From NCBI RefSeq assembly GCF_014356525.2, contig NC_052508.1, positions 56,430,497-56,494,496 of the forward strand: a stretch of DNA of 64,000 nt, written 5' to 3'. Position numbers and translations under genes: made by a program. Positions 12,851-23,006 of the stretch are shown here, in pieces; the stretch's first letter is position 1, and each line of letters starts with the position of its first letter. The notes beneath the pieces were generated by a model that was given only the letters and a program-made list of their open reading frames with translations, made no database searches and had not been told where the DNA came from. Origin of the DNA: Nilaparvata lugens (lineage: Eukaryota > Arthropoda > Insecta > Hemiptera > Delphacidae).

Positions 12851-12924
12851 AGTAGCCTAATACTGGGATTACTGACGGGTTTTTTTGCGCAATTACCGAG
12901 AAATAAGGAAAAATTTTTGCGCAA

Positions 12925-14126
12925 GGCTCTATTCAATTTACCAGTGACATGAGAAATATGAAGCTTCCACTTTGAATCACTCTCCATCATCAGACCCAAG
13001 AATGTCGTGGAATCAGAAGTTTCAACTCTACTTTGCGTATTCAAGTTATATCCAAAACTTTTATAGTCTCTACTGAAGGGAATTACTTTAGTTTTTTTGC
13101 GTTCAAACTAAGACTATTCTGAACAAACCACGAATCTAATTCAGCAAGACACCTCTCAGCCTCTCTTATCAAACATTCACTGTTCCTACTGGTGATTAAG
13201 CTGTAGTGTCGTCCGCAAAAAGAGAGAGTTGAAATTGACGTGACTCTCGATGTCATTAACATAGACCAGTATAAGAGGGGACCCAATATTGAACCCTGCG
13301 GTACTCCCTGAGACATAGGTAACCAAGAAGAGCTGCATGTTTCATTACCAACAGATATTGACACTCTATGGAACCTCCCCGATAAATATGACTGGAACCA
13401 AGAGTATTCTTTCCCATTTACACCATAATATTCAATTTGTGCAATAGAAGATCATGTTGAACATATCAAAAGCTCCCGACAAGTCACAGAAAATACCCAG
13501 AGCCTGTTCAGAGTCATCCTAGCCTTAAGTGTCCCCTGGTTAATTCCGAAACAGCATCTTCAATGGATCTGCCCTTTCTAAATCCAAACTGTGACTTGCA
13601 AAAAGAGAGGATTTTTCAAAAAAATTATTGAGCTGAGTATGAGAAGCCCGTTCAAAACTTTCGAGAAGATGAGAGCAGAGCTACTGGTCTAAAATTAGCA
13701 ACATCATTCTTATCCCCCTTCTTGTACAAAGGTTTCAAACAGCGTATTTCAACAAGTCAGGAAAATGTCCAGTATCAAAAGAGAGATTAATCAAGTATGT
13801 TAGAGGCTTAAGTATGAGATTACATGACTTTTTAATGATAAATATAGGAATGCCATCCCACCCCACTGAACTCTTATTTTTTAAGCCTGTCATTATGCTG
13901 AGAACTTGCCCTTCCGATAATGGTTGAAATCTGAACTGTCTAATACCCCTATTATTGTCTATTCTATGTTGTCTGAATGCTTGTAGGTACTCTTTAATGT
14001 CCTCTAAGTTGCACCTATGTGCTTTGGATTTCCTGTTGAAGTGCTCATTGAAGCATTCTGCAACCTGTACAGGCTCGTCAACCAAAACTCCATCCGCAAA
14101 CAATTTTGGGCATTCGTTTTTGAAAG
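12925..14126 (-). pseudogene. Internal fragment of a non-LTR reverse transcriptase
   Basis: Minus-strand pieces carry RT hallmarks: SVGWDGIPIFIIKK (13735-14103), DLSGAFDMF around 13465, SQGVPQGSILGPLLY (13083-13364), LFADDTT in another frame around 13215, and a thumb region at 12925-13044. Multiple frameshifts and stops are present. Neither the endonuclease nor a 3' tail is there, so the fragment is truncated at both ends and did not arrive by ordinary target-primed insertion. It sits exactly between the outer TIR and the minisatellite of the Polinton-like element, and it has no equivalent in the right TIR. Confidence 0.75.
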
Positions 14127-14300
14127 ATGAATCTCCTCCCCCTCTCCCTCTCCTTCACCCTCTCCTTCTCCCTCCCCCTCTCCTTCTCCCTCTCCTTCTC
14201 ACCTCTCCCTCTCCCTCTCCCTCTCCTCTCCTTCTCTCCTCCCCTTCCTTCTCCTTCTCCCTCTCCCTCACCCTCTCCCCTCTCCTTACTATCTCCCCTC
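14127..14300. repeat. Pyrimidine-rich (CCCTCT) minisatellite of the left TIR
   Basis: CT-rich degenerate repeat on the plus strand. It is the mirror of the GA-rich minisatellite at 17540-17762 and belongs to the terminal repeats of the nested element. Confidence 0.7.
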
Positions 14301-14700
14301 TCCCAGTGAGGATGAGAGGGGAGGAGAAGAGAGAGTGATCTTTCCCTCTCTCTCTCAGTGAGGGAAAAATAATTTCCTTCTTTTTCGAGGGAAAAAGGGA
14401 AAAATAATTTCCCCTGTTGGAAAAATAATTTCCCTTTCTACTGTCAGATTAAAGTGAATCCGGTTGCTTTCCACCCGACAGTTTAGAAGAAGAAGAATTT
14501 CCAATTTCTAAAATTCCTCTTCTTCTATGTGCTGTACAAACCTGCGGCGTTGCTTTTTTTTGGTCAAGTGTGCTCTCCGAGAATATCTATTAGTAAATTT
14601 AGTACGAACAAGCATTCCAAAAATATTTATAGATATTCTCAGACCTATATCACTTGTGTGCTCAATCAACATCATCAATACATCTTTATACTGTGAATTA
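14290..14700 (+). repeat. Inner terminal inverted repeat, left
   Basis: Nearly identical to the reverse complement of 17145-17545. Shared landmarks are CAGTGAGGATGAGAGGGG, paired GGGAAAAATAATTTCCC stretches, the GTGGAAAGCAACC/CCACCCGACAG segment and GAGAATATCTATTAGTAAATT. The right copy overlaps the 3' end of the third ORF. Confidence 0.8.
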
Positions 14701-14714
14701 TAAAGTGATTGCAA

Positions 14715-14844
14715 ATTAATACAATTGGTTTGCTTTCCACCCGACAGTTAAGAAAAATTTCACAAATTTATATTGAAATTTTCTATGTGCTGTACAAACC
14801 GCAGGCGTTATTTTTAAGTGTTTCTCCGAGAATATCTATAGTAA
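14715..14844 (+). repeat. Degraded second copy of the inner TIR next to the gap
   Basis: Repeats 14460-14605 (GTTTGCTTTCCACCCGACAG through CCGAGAATATCTA) but with many small deletions, mainly inside homopolymers and short repeats. It ends at the run of Ns. This looks like a poorly corrected read end or collapsed repeat rather than a biological duplication. Confidence 0.55.
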
Positions 14845-14944
14845 NNNNNNNNNNNNNNNNNNNNNNNNNNNNNNNNNNNNNNNNNNNNNNNNNNNNNNNN
14901 NNNNNNNNNNNNNNNNNNNNNNNNNNNNNNNNNNNNNNNNNNNN
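14845..14944. other. Assembly gap, 100 N
   Basis: Exactly 100 unknown bases, the conventional size for a gap of unknown length. It removes the 5' part of the first ORF of the nested element, so the real interior may be much longer than it appears. Confidence 0.99.
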
Positions 14945-15385
14945 GGTAATATTTGATAATGGATATATAGATGTTGATAAAGAAAGAATTCAATTAACTC
15001 GCGGATTACTCGAATTTTATTCAAAGCGAGACCAAACAGAAATCTTTATAATAATGATGACCTTGACAAGTACAAACGTATCTTATTACTTACTGGCGTA
15101 CATTTTGATCGAAGAGGCTATGTTAAACGTAATCATGGAATTAAATCGCAATTGATTCAGAAATTATTTCCCAGTAAAAAACTTGTTAAAAAGAAGGGAC
15201 AAGGTTTGTTGAATTTTGCAAAAAATATTTCTCATGAAAGAAATTACCAATACTTTGATAGTTTTGATGAACTAGTGGAAAGATTAAATTTACTCTATTC
15301 CTCAAAAGCTTCTGGGAATTCTGCTCATGATGTTGAGATTTCATCTATACTAGAAGAGCTCAGAGAAGCAAAACTAATTATTTAG
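14945..15385 (+). pseudogene. ORF A of the Polinton-like element, 5' missing, frameshifted
   Basis: Begins in the assembly gap. One frame runs to about 15040, then coding continues in the next frame to the stop at 15383-15385. The last part (15152-15385) is a clean 77-codon stretch ending SSILEELREAKLII, preceded by YFDSFDELVERLNLL. This FDELVDRL...IEELREA pattern resembles a small protein I have seen repeatedly in uncharacterised arthropod mobile or viral-like elements. I cannot name its function. The protein is basic in the middle (SKKLVKKKGQG), as for a nucleic-acid-binding or virion protein. It is 7 bases from ORF B in the same direction, consistent with compact viral-style packing. Confidence 0.5.
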
Positions 15386-15392
15386 TGTCACG

Positions 15393-16339
15393 ATGACCTT
15401 GCATCGATTCGGACGGATTGAAACACCTACTGCTACTGCTTCAACTGCTGAGGTTTCCTGTAATATTGATGTCATAACACAGACTATAATTGATTCAATA
15501 AATCAGCAGGGAATCAGTGAAGCTGTTAAAAGTTCATTACAGAATTTTAGTGCAAATATTGATAAAGTTATCATAGAGAGACACAAACTCTACAGAGTGC
15601 ATTAGGAGAAGTGAAAAATTTATCAGATACCTTTTCAACCCAGTTGGTTAGTATTGACAAAAATAAGGTTGATAAATCTTATTTGGACAAAAAATTGAAA
15701 GCCATTTCTGATAAAATAAAAATTAGAGATCTTGGACAGAAACTATCTTAACACTAAACTGAAACAGCTTAGTACAGAAATTTTTACTAAAGTAAATGAA
15801 ACACAACCGTCAGTAATTGATAATAAATTTTAGATACTGTTTTGGAGAAATTGACTAGTGAAAATATAACTAAGAAGAATTTGAAAAAAGATTATCTGGA
15901 ATGGCAGACGCAATAAAAGCTACTATTTTGATGGGATTAAACAATTCGTTACAAAGGATGCTGTTAATGGTCTGATTAAACAAATTAATGAGCAATATGC
16001 ACAAAAAAAACTGATTTAAAAGATTTTATTAAGAAAGATGAATTGGATCTTGCTGTTAAAAAGGTTAATGATGAACTAACAACCTTGATTACAAATTCTG
16101 AAAAAGATACTGTGATGAGACTGCAATGTTCACCCGCTTTTATAGATTATTTAAAATTATTCATTCACAAAATGGCCTACGATATTGTAAGGAATTACGC
16201 AAAAGTTAGTTTTAATATGAATTGGATAGAGGCTAAACAACATAATTTGACTGAGGAACAGGTGGGAGATTTGATTACATCGAAAATGGGTCTTGGTCAA
16301 TATGCTGGGTTTGTATTAGCCCCAAAAGAAAATCTATAA
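15393..16339 (+). pseudogene. ORF B: long helical/coiled-coil protein, frame-broken
   Basis: Open pieces are 15393-15605 and 16043-16339, with reading frames shifting several times between them (for example near 15605, 15745 and 15905). The composition throughout is rich in D, K, I, N and L, with regular DAVNGLIK / KDELDLAVKKVNDEL-like repeats, indicating a long coiled coil. The C-terminal ~60 residues are more globular (IDYLKLF, IVRNYAKVSFNMNWIEA). Such coiled-coil tails occur in viral fibre proteins, but nothing here is diagnostic. No match to a retroviral gag or pol is visible. Breaks fall mostly at A or T runs, so some may be sequencing errors. Confidence 0.45.
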
Positions 16340-16831
16340 CGAGCGGTAACAATTTAATTGTAAGCATAGCTGGCGAGGGAAAGCAGAGCTGGTGAGGGAA
16401 AGCAGATTTCGTAGCATCCAATTCAACTGCTAGTAGTAGCGAACGGTCGATCATAGTGGAGAACGGAATGAATTCTCTATTCTCTCTTTACTCCTCATTC
16501 GTAAAATGCTGTGCTCCGCTACGCGGAAAGAGGCATATGCTCGTATACGGATGACGAAGTAAAGGAGAGCAAACTCAACACACATGCCTTTTGCAGCAGA
16601 GGAAAAGCAGCAACGCGCGAGGAGGCCCGAATTGGGTGCATACCAGTCTGCTACTTGTGTGAGAGAGAAACACATAGGAGCGCATCACCATTTCTCTCTC
16701 TATAACCTTGGCACGAGCGATGGATTTCACTACGTAACATCACATTAGATAAGGAAAGTATAGCACGCGTCGAATTGCAGCAACAGAAGGTGTCATTTGC
16801 TTTGAAACGTTCGAACTGATAAGACGATAAA
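16340..16831. other. Spacer with GC-richer segment upstream of ORF C
   Basis: A short tandem repeat (about 20-bp unit GCTGGYGAGGGAAAGCAGA, 16369-16406), then a GC-richer, purine-rich stretch (16480-16710) with a TATAACC box-like sequence at about 16701. It could be the promoter of ORF C. No ORF is supported. Confidence 0.3.
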
Positions 16832-17152
16832 ATGAGTGCTTATTTCGATTGCGCAAGCTTTAATGAATTTTCAATTCATGCAGACCCGCAAGCAAATTGG
16901 GGTTTTGACCATTTGGCTTACGATTGGTTTACTGTAACCAATGTCACATTTCCTGATAGTGGTGAAATTTGCATACACATAATTGATATTGATAGTGAAG
17001 GAGACTTTAAAGAGGTTATCAACTTGCCCAATGAGTATTCTCTAGTCTTAAACAAGCATAAACTTAAAAGTTTTCTTTCACGCTCGTGGGAACTTAATGT
17101 CAGTGGAAATCGAATTTTCCTAAGAGAACTGCACAGTGAATGCAAATATTGA
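16832..17152 (+). CDS. ORF C of the Polinton-like element, 106 aa, unknown
   Basis: Clean 106-codon ORF starting ATGAGTGC with AAA at -3. Acidic, with beta-strand-like alternation (FSIHADPQANWGF, EICIHIIDIDSEGDF, SGNRIFLRELHSE). I do not recognise a family. The coding run seems to continue in the +1 frame from 17136 (starting MNANIDDV, then a basic SRRAHLTKKKQR stretch) into the inner TIR, so the annotated stop may be a frameshift artefact. The compact acidic shape suggests a structural or accessory protein, but that is a guess. Confidence 0.45.
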   Translation: MSAYFDCASFNEFSIHADPQANWGFDHLAYDWFTVTNVTFPDSGEICIHIIDIDSEGDFKEVINLPNEYSLVLNKHKLKSFLSRSWELNVSGNRIFLRELHSECKY

Positions 17153-17545
17153 TGATGTTGATTTGAGCACACCAAGTGATATAGGTCTGAGAATATCTAT
17201 AAATATTTTTGGAATGCTTGTTCGTACTAAATTTACTAATAGATATTCTCGGAGAGCACACTTGACCAAAAAAAAGCAACGACCGCAGGTTTGTACAGCA
17301 CACATAGAAGAAGAGGAATTTTTGAATTTGGAAATTCTTCTTCTTCTAAACTGTCGGGTGGAAAGCAAACCGGATTCACTTTAATCTGACAGTAGAAAGG
17401 GAAATTAATTTTTCCAACAGGGAAATTATTTTTTCCCTTTTTCCCTCGAAAAAGGGAAATTATTTTTTCCCTCACTGAGAGTGAGGGAAAGATCACTCTC
17501 TCTCTCTTCCTCCCCCTCATCCTCACTGGGAGAGGGGAGATAAGA
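17145..17545 (-). repeat. Inner terminal inverted repeat, right
   Basis: Reverse complement of 14290-14680 with few differences. It contains GGTCTGAGAATATC, the CTGTCGGGTGGAAAGC segment and mirrored GGGAAATTATTTTTTCCC blocks that can each form small hairpins. Confidence 0.8.
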
Positions 17546-17762
17546 TAAGGAGAGGGAGAGGGGGAGGAGAGGGGGAGGAGAGGGGGAGGAGAGGGGGAGG
17601 AGAGGGGGAGGAGAGGGGGAGGAGAGGGGGAGGAGAGGGGGAGGAGAGGGGGAGGAGAGGGGGAGGAGAGGGGGAGGAGAGGGGGAGGAGAGGGGGAGGA
17701 GAGGGGGAGTTTGTGCATGCGCAAACTCTAGAGGGGGAGGGGGAAGGGGGAGGGGGAGGGGG
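17540..17762. repeat. 11-bp GA-rich minisatellite of the right TIR
   Basis: About 15 near-perfect copies of AGAGGGGGAGG (17545-17710), interrupted by a palindrome TTTGTGCATGCGCAAA at 17710-17725, then a GGGGGA-rich tail. Confidence 0.9.
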
Positions 17763-17838
17763 ATTTGCGCAAAAATTTTTCCTTATTTCTCGGTAATTGC
17801 GCAAAAAAGCCCGTCTGAAATCCCAGTATTAGGCTACT

Positions 17839-17844
17839 GTATTC
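17839..17844. repeat. Target-site duplication GTATTC, right copy
   Basis: Immediately follows the terminal CT of the nested element. The sequence after it (ATTCCCTCGATAAATC) resumes the interrupted arm of the outer element. Confidence 0.75.
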
Positions 17845-20172
17845 ATTCCCTCGATAAATCAAACAGTTTCCTCGATAAAATAATATATATGTAAAAATTT
17901 AGGGGTTTTTCGATTTGATTTTTGTTTTCTAAGATTAACTTCGAAGCAAATAATCTAAAGAAAATTAGACAAATAATTGATGTAGCCACATTCATTGCGA
18001 ATCCCTTGATGTATATTGTTATTTATTTGCGATTCGATTTGACACTGTGGAAGGGGAAACAGTCGTCGCGGTACGGCGTGGCTGACTCTCTTCACCATAG
18101 TAAACAGTAAAAAACAGTAGTAGGCCTACTGCTTTCTAAGTTGCATCTTATTCACACTATGGCGCTCGAAACAATCAATTTTGTCTATTGTTTTGACATG
18201 CGATGAAGCTAATTTTTCACATTTTAATTCTCTAAATTCTCAAAAATCATTTTGTTATATGTGCTAAATCATGCATTCTATGACAGACAAAGATATTGTT
18301 TGCAACCGATAAAATATTCATACTATTACATAATATAATACATATTTAAAATATGTGTGTATGATCATAATTCTATGCTAAAATTTATTATAAGTTATGA
18401 ATGTCAAAAACTGAGATAAATCATAGATTACAATAGTGTTGACAGTGGCAATTTCCTGAAAAATCATAGCGTGCAGTGTTTGCTGTTTTCTACAGTTAAT
18501 ATTCTCCAAGCCAGGTTGATAATATACCTTCAGTTGAGCCAAATATATATGACGGCTGAGGCATAAAAAAATTTATACATTGGGCTTGTTGAGTTGAAAC
18601 TTTCTATGATTCTCTCTGTAAAGTAGCTTATCTTCCGTTCTTACTAGCTGAATCTACATTATCTAGACAGTCCAATATGAAAATTCAGTAGATTCTAAAG
18701 ATGAAAGTCATGCAAACATTCAAATTAAGGAAGAGTAAGCATGCATGAAAGGTAGGAAAATCATGAAAGTGTTTCACATTTAACCACAAAGTACCCTACC
18801 GTATAAGATTAATTGAAAGATGATTCATCATCTTCTATTATTTTTGTTAACATATCGATTTTTCACCTCCACTCGCATTTTGTCATTCATTACACAAGGT
18901 TGGCAGAAGCTATTCTTTATGTCGATTGATGTTGATTGAAATTGATTTTGATTAGTGCACCAAAAGATAGATAATTTTCTATTTGAAGCATTCAAATTAA
19001 ATCTATTGAACATGATTTCTTATGTCTTAGCATTCACAGATTTAGTTGGGTGAAGCTTTTTGAAGCTATTTGGGTGAAGCTGATTATCTATTTCATGGTT
19101 TTTATACCATTCTAGTTCATTGTGATCATTGAAGGGTTGAAGTGATAAGTTAGCTCAAGTGAATTCTAGTACACAAGTATATTGTGCTTATAATGGGCTC
19201 TTCTTTATTTTCTATCGATGTTTTGCTCCAGTAGAGAAAATTTAAAATGTTGGTTTTACATTTTATAAGCTTTATAAATAATATGAATTAACGGTAATAT
19301 AAATTTCATAAGTCCAGTATTAAATTAATCGATGTTGATTTTCATTGTATCGCTCTGTATCAATGTTACTTGCACTGTTTGCAATTCATCACTATTCTCT
19401 CAAGAATTAGTTTTTTTATGAATTTCATGATCTGAAAATTGAAATTCAAATGCTATTTGGATGACGTTCACATTCAACTGTTTTTTTTTTTTTACAATAA
19501 TTGTTACGTTGAAGAGTGAGGCAATTCAAACCATTTGGAAGTAAAAGGAAATCACAGTGCGATTTGAACAGTGGATAGTAACTTTGAAATTCAGTTGCTC
19601 AATTCATTTCGGCTTGATACTATGATTTGTAATTATAGTTGATCAGAAATATGCATTGTATTATAATGTTCATATTTCAGTTTGACTAATCTTCTATCAC
19701 AGTTTTGCTTTCATTCATAAACATGATAACCCTAAATACGTTGATTACCTTAAAGATGTAGCTTATCTTACGTCGAACAATGTACAATACAAACAATTTT
19801 CATTAAATTACTATTATGATGATCATTGGAATTTCTGCCTGTGATTGAGAAAAAGACATTTTATGAGCCTTGAAATTCGTACCTAGAAAAAGTTGCATTA
19901 TTACTAGAAATTTTGCTATTTTTACTATTTATTATAGGTAGGCCTACTGTACATTGATTTTTGTGATTATGGAGTTCAACTACTTTATTATGAATCAGGA
20001 TAAGGATAAATAGGGAAATTGTGAGATGGGGATAACATTCATAGTTACATCAATTGAAAGCTCTGATAATAATGATTTGGAAGGAACTGCGATTCTAGCT
20101 TGGTATTGCCTCTTCATGTTCAGTGAGAATAGAAAGCTTCAGAGTAATTCGTTTTCACTATATGTGATAATA

Positions 20173-20225
20173 TTGGTAATATTTGGTAACATTTGGTAAC
20201 ATTTGGTAACATTTGTTAATATTTG
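20173..20225 (+). repeat. 10-bp tandem repeat (ATTTGGTAAC)n
   Basis: About five units, within the unexplained interior of the 12.2-21.8 kb element. Confidence 0.8.
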
Positions 20226-20659
20226 AACCGAATATGCAACAAATTAATCTACTTTCAGCTTGAAAATTTTCAACTTATCAGGAGTACAGTGTTATCATAT
20301 AGTATCTCAGGTAGGCCCACCCTACCCTTTTATTTTATTTTTTTGTTCACGTGATCTTATGATATTCATTCCATTATCAAGTGTTTAAATTATAAAGAGT
20401 GATGAAACAAGATAAAACACAAGAAAAGCTATGAAAATAAATTTTGAATCTTTTTTCACAAAATAAGGATAAGATGAAGGAGTCGGACACATAATATATC
20501 ATGAAACTTCGTTGAAAAACATCAATATCTGAAACTAGAGTTATCAAATTGTGTTACCTCTGACTCGTATGGAGAAGGCACACTTCAAATTAATATAACA
20601 AATTCTTTGAACAACGAAATCCTGATTTTTATCATGAGCATGGTTAAATCAAGAAAATT

Positions 20660-20785
20660 CCCGGCTGCCTAAAAAGCAGTCGTTGGGTCATGTCAGAGGC
20701 CCTGAAATTGATCAGTTGCGACCTGAAAACTCTGACACCAGACCTGAGCCAGCCAGGTCACTCGACATTATTATTATTTTTCAAT
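20660..20785 (+). repeat. Dispersed LINE/SINE 3' tail with ATT repeat
   Basis: Matches 33221-33340 closely: CCCGGCTGCCTAAAAAGCAG, GATCAGTTGCGACCTG, GAGCCAGCCAGGTCACTCG, then (ATT)n. A short-repeat tail at a fixed 3' end marks a non-LTR or SINE 3' terminus. Confidence 0.65.
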
Positions 20786-22439
20786 CAAGAGAATTGTAAT
20801 ATTTTTTAGAGTATTGAAAAGTGAAAATCTATATACAGCGCATGTCAGAACAATAGACAAAATTAATTGTTTCGAGCGCCATAGTGTGAATGAGATGCAA
20901 TGTAGACAGCAGTATTATTCTGTTTACTATGCTGAAGGGAGTCAGCCGCGTCGGCTGTTTCCCCTTCCACAGCGTCAACTTGAATCGCAAATACATAACA
21001 ATATACATCAATGAATTTGCAATGAATGTGGCTACAATAATTATTCGTCACATTGTTCTTTAAAATTACTTGCTTCGGAGTTAATCGGAGAAAACAAAAA
21101 TATCAAATCGAAAAACCCCTAAATTTTACATTATATTATTTTATCAAGAAAACTGTTCGATTTATTGAGGAAAAGAATCTGACTAATATTGTAGTCCATA
21201 ATTTAACCAATCGAATGACATATGATAGATTTTCTTCCGATTAATGGTTACAGAGATAATTGATTTCCAGTTTGCTGTTTACTATGGCTAAGAGAGTCAG
21301 CCGCGCCGTTCCGCGTCGACTGTTTCCCCTTCCACGGCGTCAAATCGAATCGCAAATACATAAAAATATACATCAATGGATTTGCAATGAGACTGGCTAC
21401 ATTAATTATTCGGCTCATTTTTCTTTAAAACTACTTCCTTTGAAGTTAATCGAAGAAAACAAAAAATCAAATCGCAAACCCCCTAAATTTTTACTTATAT
21501 ATTATTTTATCAAGAAAACTATCAATTTTATTGAAAAAATGAATATAACAAATATTGTAGTCCATAATGTAACGAATCGAATGGCATATAATAGAACTGT
21601 TTCCGATCAATGGGTACAGGGATAATTGATTTTCCGTGATTACCTGCATTTTTCAACTTTGAGGGGGGCTAGGGGGGGAAAGCTCCAAGGGGATTTCTTG
21701 GGACTTTTAGGAGAATGACCCTCTGGGAGGGTTCTATCGATGGTGGGAGATTCAGCTTTTATTTAATTTTCGGATCGAAAAAACCTTTATTGACTGGACT
21801 AAATAGTACCGCATTTGAACCGTAATGTTGCGAAACGGAAACATTCTACTGAATTGAAATGCTGAGTCTGATCTGTCGAATTTATCAACACTCGACTAAA
21901 GATAAATACTGATCACCTCCATCCAAACTGGGCCACAGTGGTCGGACTGCTCTGTCAATTTACTCAGCTCAAATGATATCAGAATTGCAATAATTCATCC
22001 AAATAACTCATCTACTGTTAGCTAATATTGAACATTAGGAGCTTGATTTCACCCTGGGATTTGAATGGTTGTTGGAAGATACAGTTTGGGATTCGATTTC
22101 ACAGATCGTTCACTTCCAAGAATATCCTTTCGATTTCTATGAAGAGAAACATGTTTCCATGAGGAATAATGTTTAAATTTTCATTGATGTCACTTTGAAA
22201 TTTTCTTGTAACTAATATGATTTTCATTTGTTTGCTATTGTTTCTAAGAAAAGTAAATACTTGCGATTAATATACGTTGAAATTCGTACTTTAGTTTCAA
22301 CCTTCCTGAAAAGCGGATCATTTATAAAGTGGTAGTATCATTCATTTTAATTTGAACAATATGTAGGTTAACCTCCTCAATACTTTGAGTAATTATTTCC
22401 AATAACTCTTTTCCATCACATCCTGATCTTGTGTTGATG

Positions 22440-22752
22440 GATGTAGAAGAAGCTCACATACATAGGCGCCAAGTTCTACAACAAGCTACCGACGCGAATC
22501 CAACAAGAGCCGATATTTAAAGAGATATTTAACTGAAAGAGCTCTTTATAATATTGAAGAATATCTGAACGAATGAGATCAGCTCCTATGAGTTGAATTG
22601 TATTGTATGTATGTATTGTCTTATTCTGTAGGAATTATGTTTTATTTGTTATGTATTTTATTTTAAATTGTATCTAATCAAAGATATATCTATTTTGACA
22701 CTATTCATTGTATACACTGTACAAATTTATGAATAAAGGAATTATGAGATGA
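22440..22752 (+). mobile_element. 5'-truncated LINE 3' end
   Basis: Starts in coding DNA for a LINE ORF2 C-terminus (GAKFYNKLPTRIQQEP, then in the next frame LTERALYNIEEYLNE and a stop). A 3' UTR follows, with AATAAAGGAATTATGAGATG at the end. The fragment has one frameshift. Confidence 0.65.
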
Positions 22753-22889
22753 AATGGGAAGGATATTATTTTACATCCTTTTCAGAGAATTGACAATTAT
22801 TTGTTGAAAACTCGCTTAATTATGAAGGTACATCACAATAGTATATTATCGTCATTCAAATTGCTTTTCATCCTTATTCTCATTTAATA

Positions 22890-23006
22890 ATTTTTCTTAC
22901 TTTGTGGAATTCGTTACATTAGATACTGTCATTCAATGTAAATTAGTGTATAAGCCAGTGAATATTGTAGCATACATAAATGAAGAATTCTAATCTAATC
23001 TAATCA
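22890..23006 (+). mobile_element. LINE 3' UTR fragment with (TCTAA)n tail
   Basis: AT-rich UTR-like DNA ending AATTCTAATCTAATCTAATC, a pentamer tail as in CR1/Jockey-group elements. Confidence 0.5.

Larger units (their letters stand above)
12851..17838. mobile_element. Polinton-like (Maverick-type) element nested in the left arm
   Basis: It starts AGTAGCCTAATACTGGG and ends with the inverted form CCCAGTATTAGGCTACT. It is flanked by GTATTC on both sides (12845-12850 and 17839-17844). Terminal inverted repeats comprise an outer 75 bp (12851-12924 / 17763-17838), a CT/GA minisatellite, and an inner ~400 bp (14290-14680 / 17145-17545). The left repeat is split by a retrotransposon fragment (12925-14126). 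The undisrupted right arm of the host element (about 21150-21190) shows the pre-insertion sequence. AG...CT ends, long TIRs and 6-bp duplications are the published hallmarks of Polintons. The ~2.2-kb interior has decayed ORFs but no recognisable integrase or DNA polymerase, so it would be non-autonomous. A 100-N gap is inside it. Confidence 0.72.
18226..20814. other. Unexplained interior of the large inverted-repeat element
   Basis: A 2.6-kb AT-rich interval between the ~1-kb arms. The longest ORF is about 61 codons. It holds only a short LINE/SINE tail, a decamer repeat and poly-T runs, so the element would be non-autonomous or its genes are decayed beyond recognition. Confidence 0.5.
12224..21800. 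mobile_element. Large inverted-repeat element (~4.6 kb without its insert)
   Basis: The right arm 20815-21800 is the reverse complement of the left arm, which is split into 12224-12850 and 17845-18225 by a nested element. Arms total about 1 kb each. The outer ends read AGCCCAGTCAATGAAGG (left) and, read inward from the right end, AGTCCAGTCAATAAAGG. The right arm contains about two tandem copies of a ~390-bp unit, recognised by the stretch that translates as VSRAVPRRLFPLP. The interior (18226-20814) has no supported ORF and one short LINE/SINE tail. No convincing target-site duplication is seen outside the ends (acaatt versus aaatag), so the two ends may not derive from a single clean insertion. 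Confidence 0.7.

Noticed and set aside
17236..17804. Pro/Ser-rich ORFs of 93-162 codons on the minus strand
   Set aside because: Translation of the 11-bp GA minisatellite in the terminal repeat.
12224..21800. A single large transposon carrying the RT and the other ORFs as its own genes
   Set aside because: The internal GTATTC duplication, second set of termini and uninterrupted right arm show that the ORF-bearing part is a separate later insertion.
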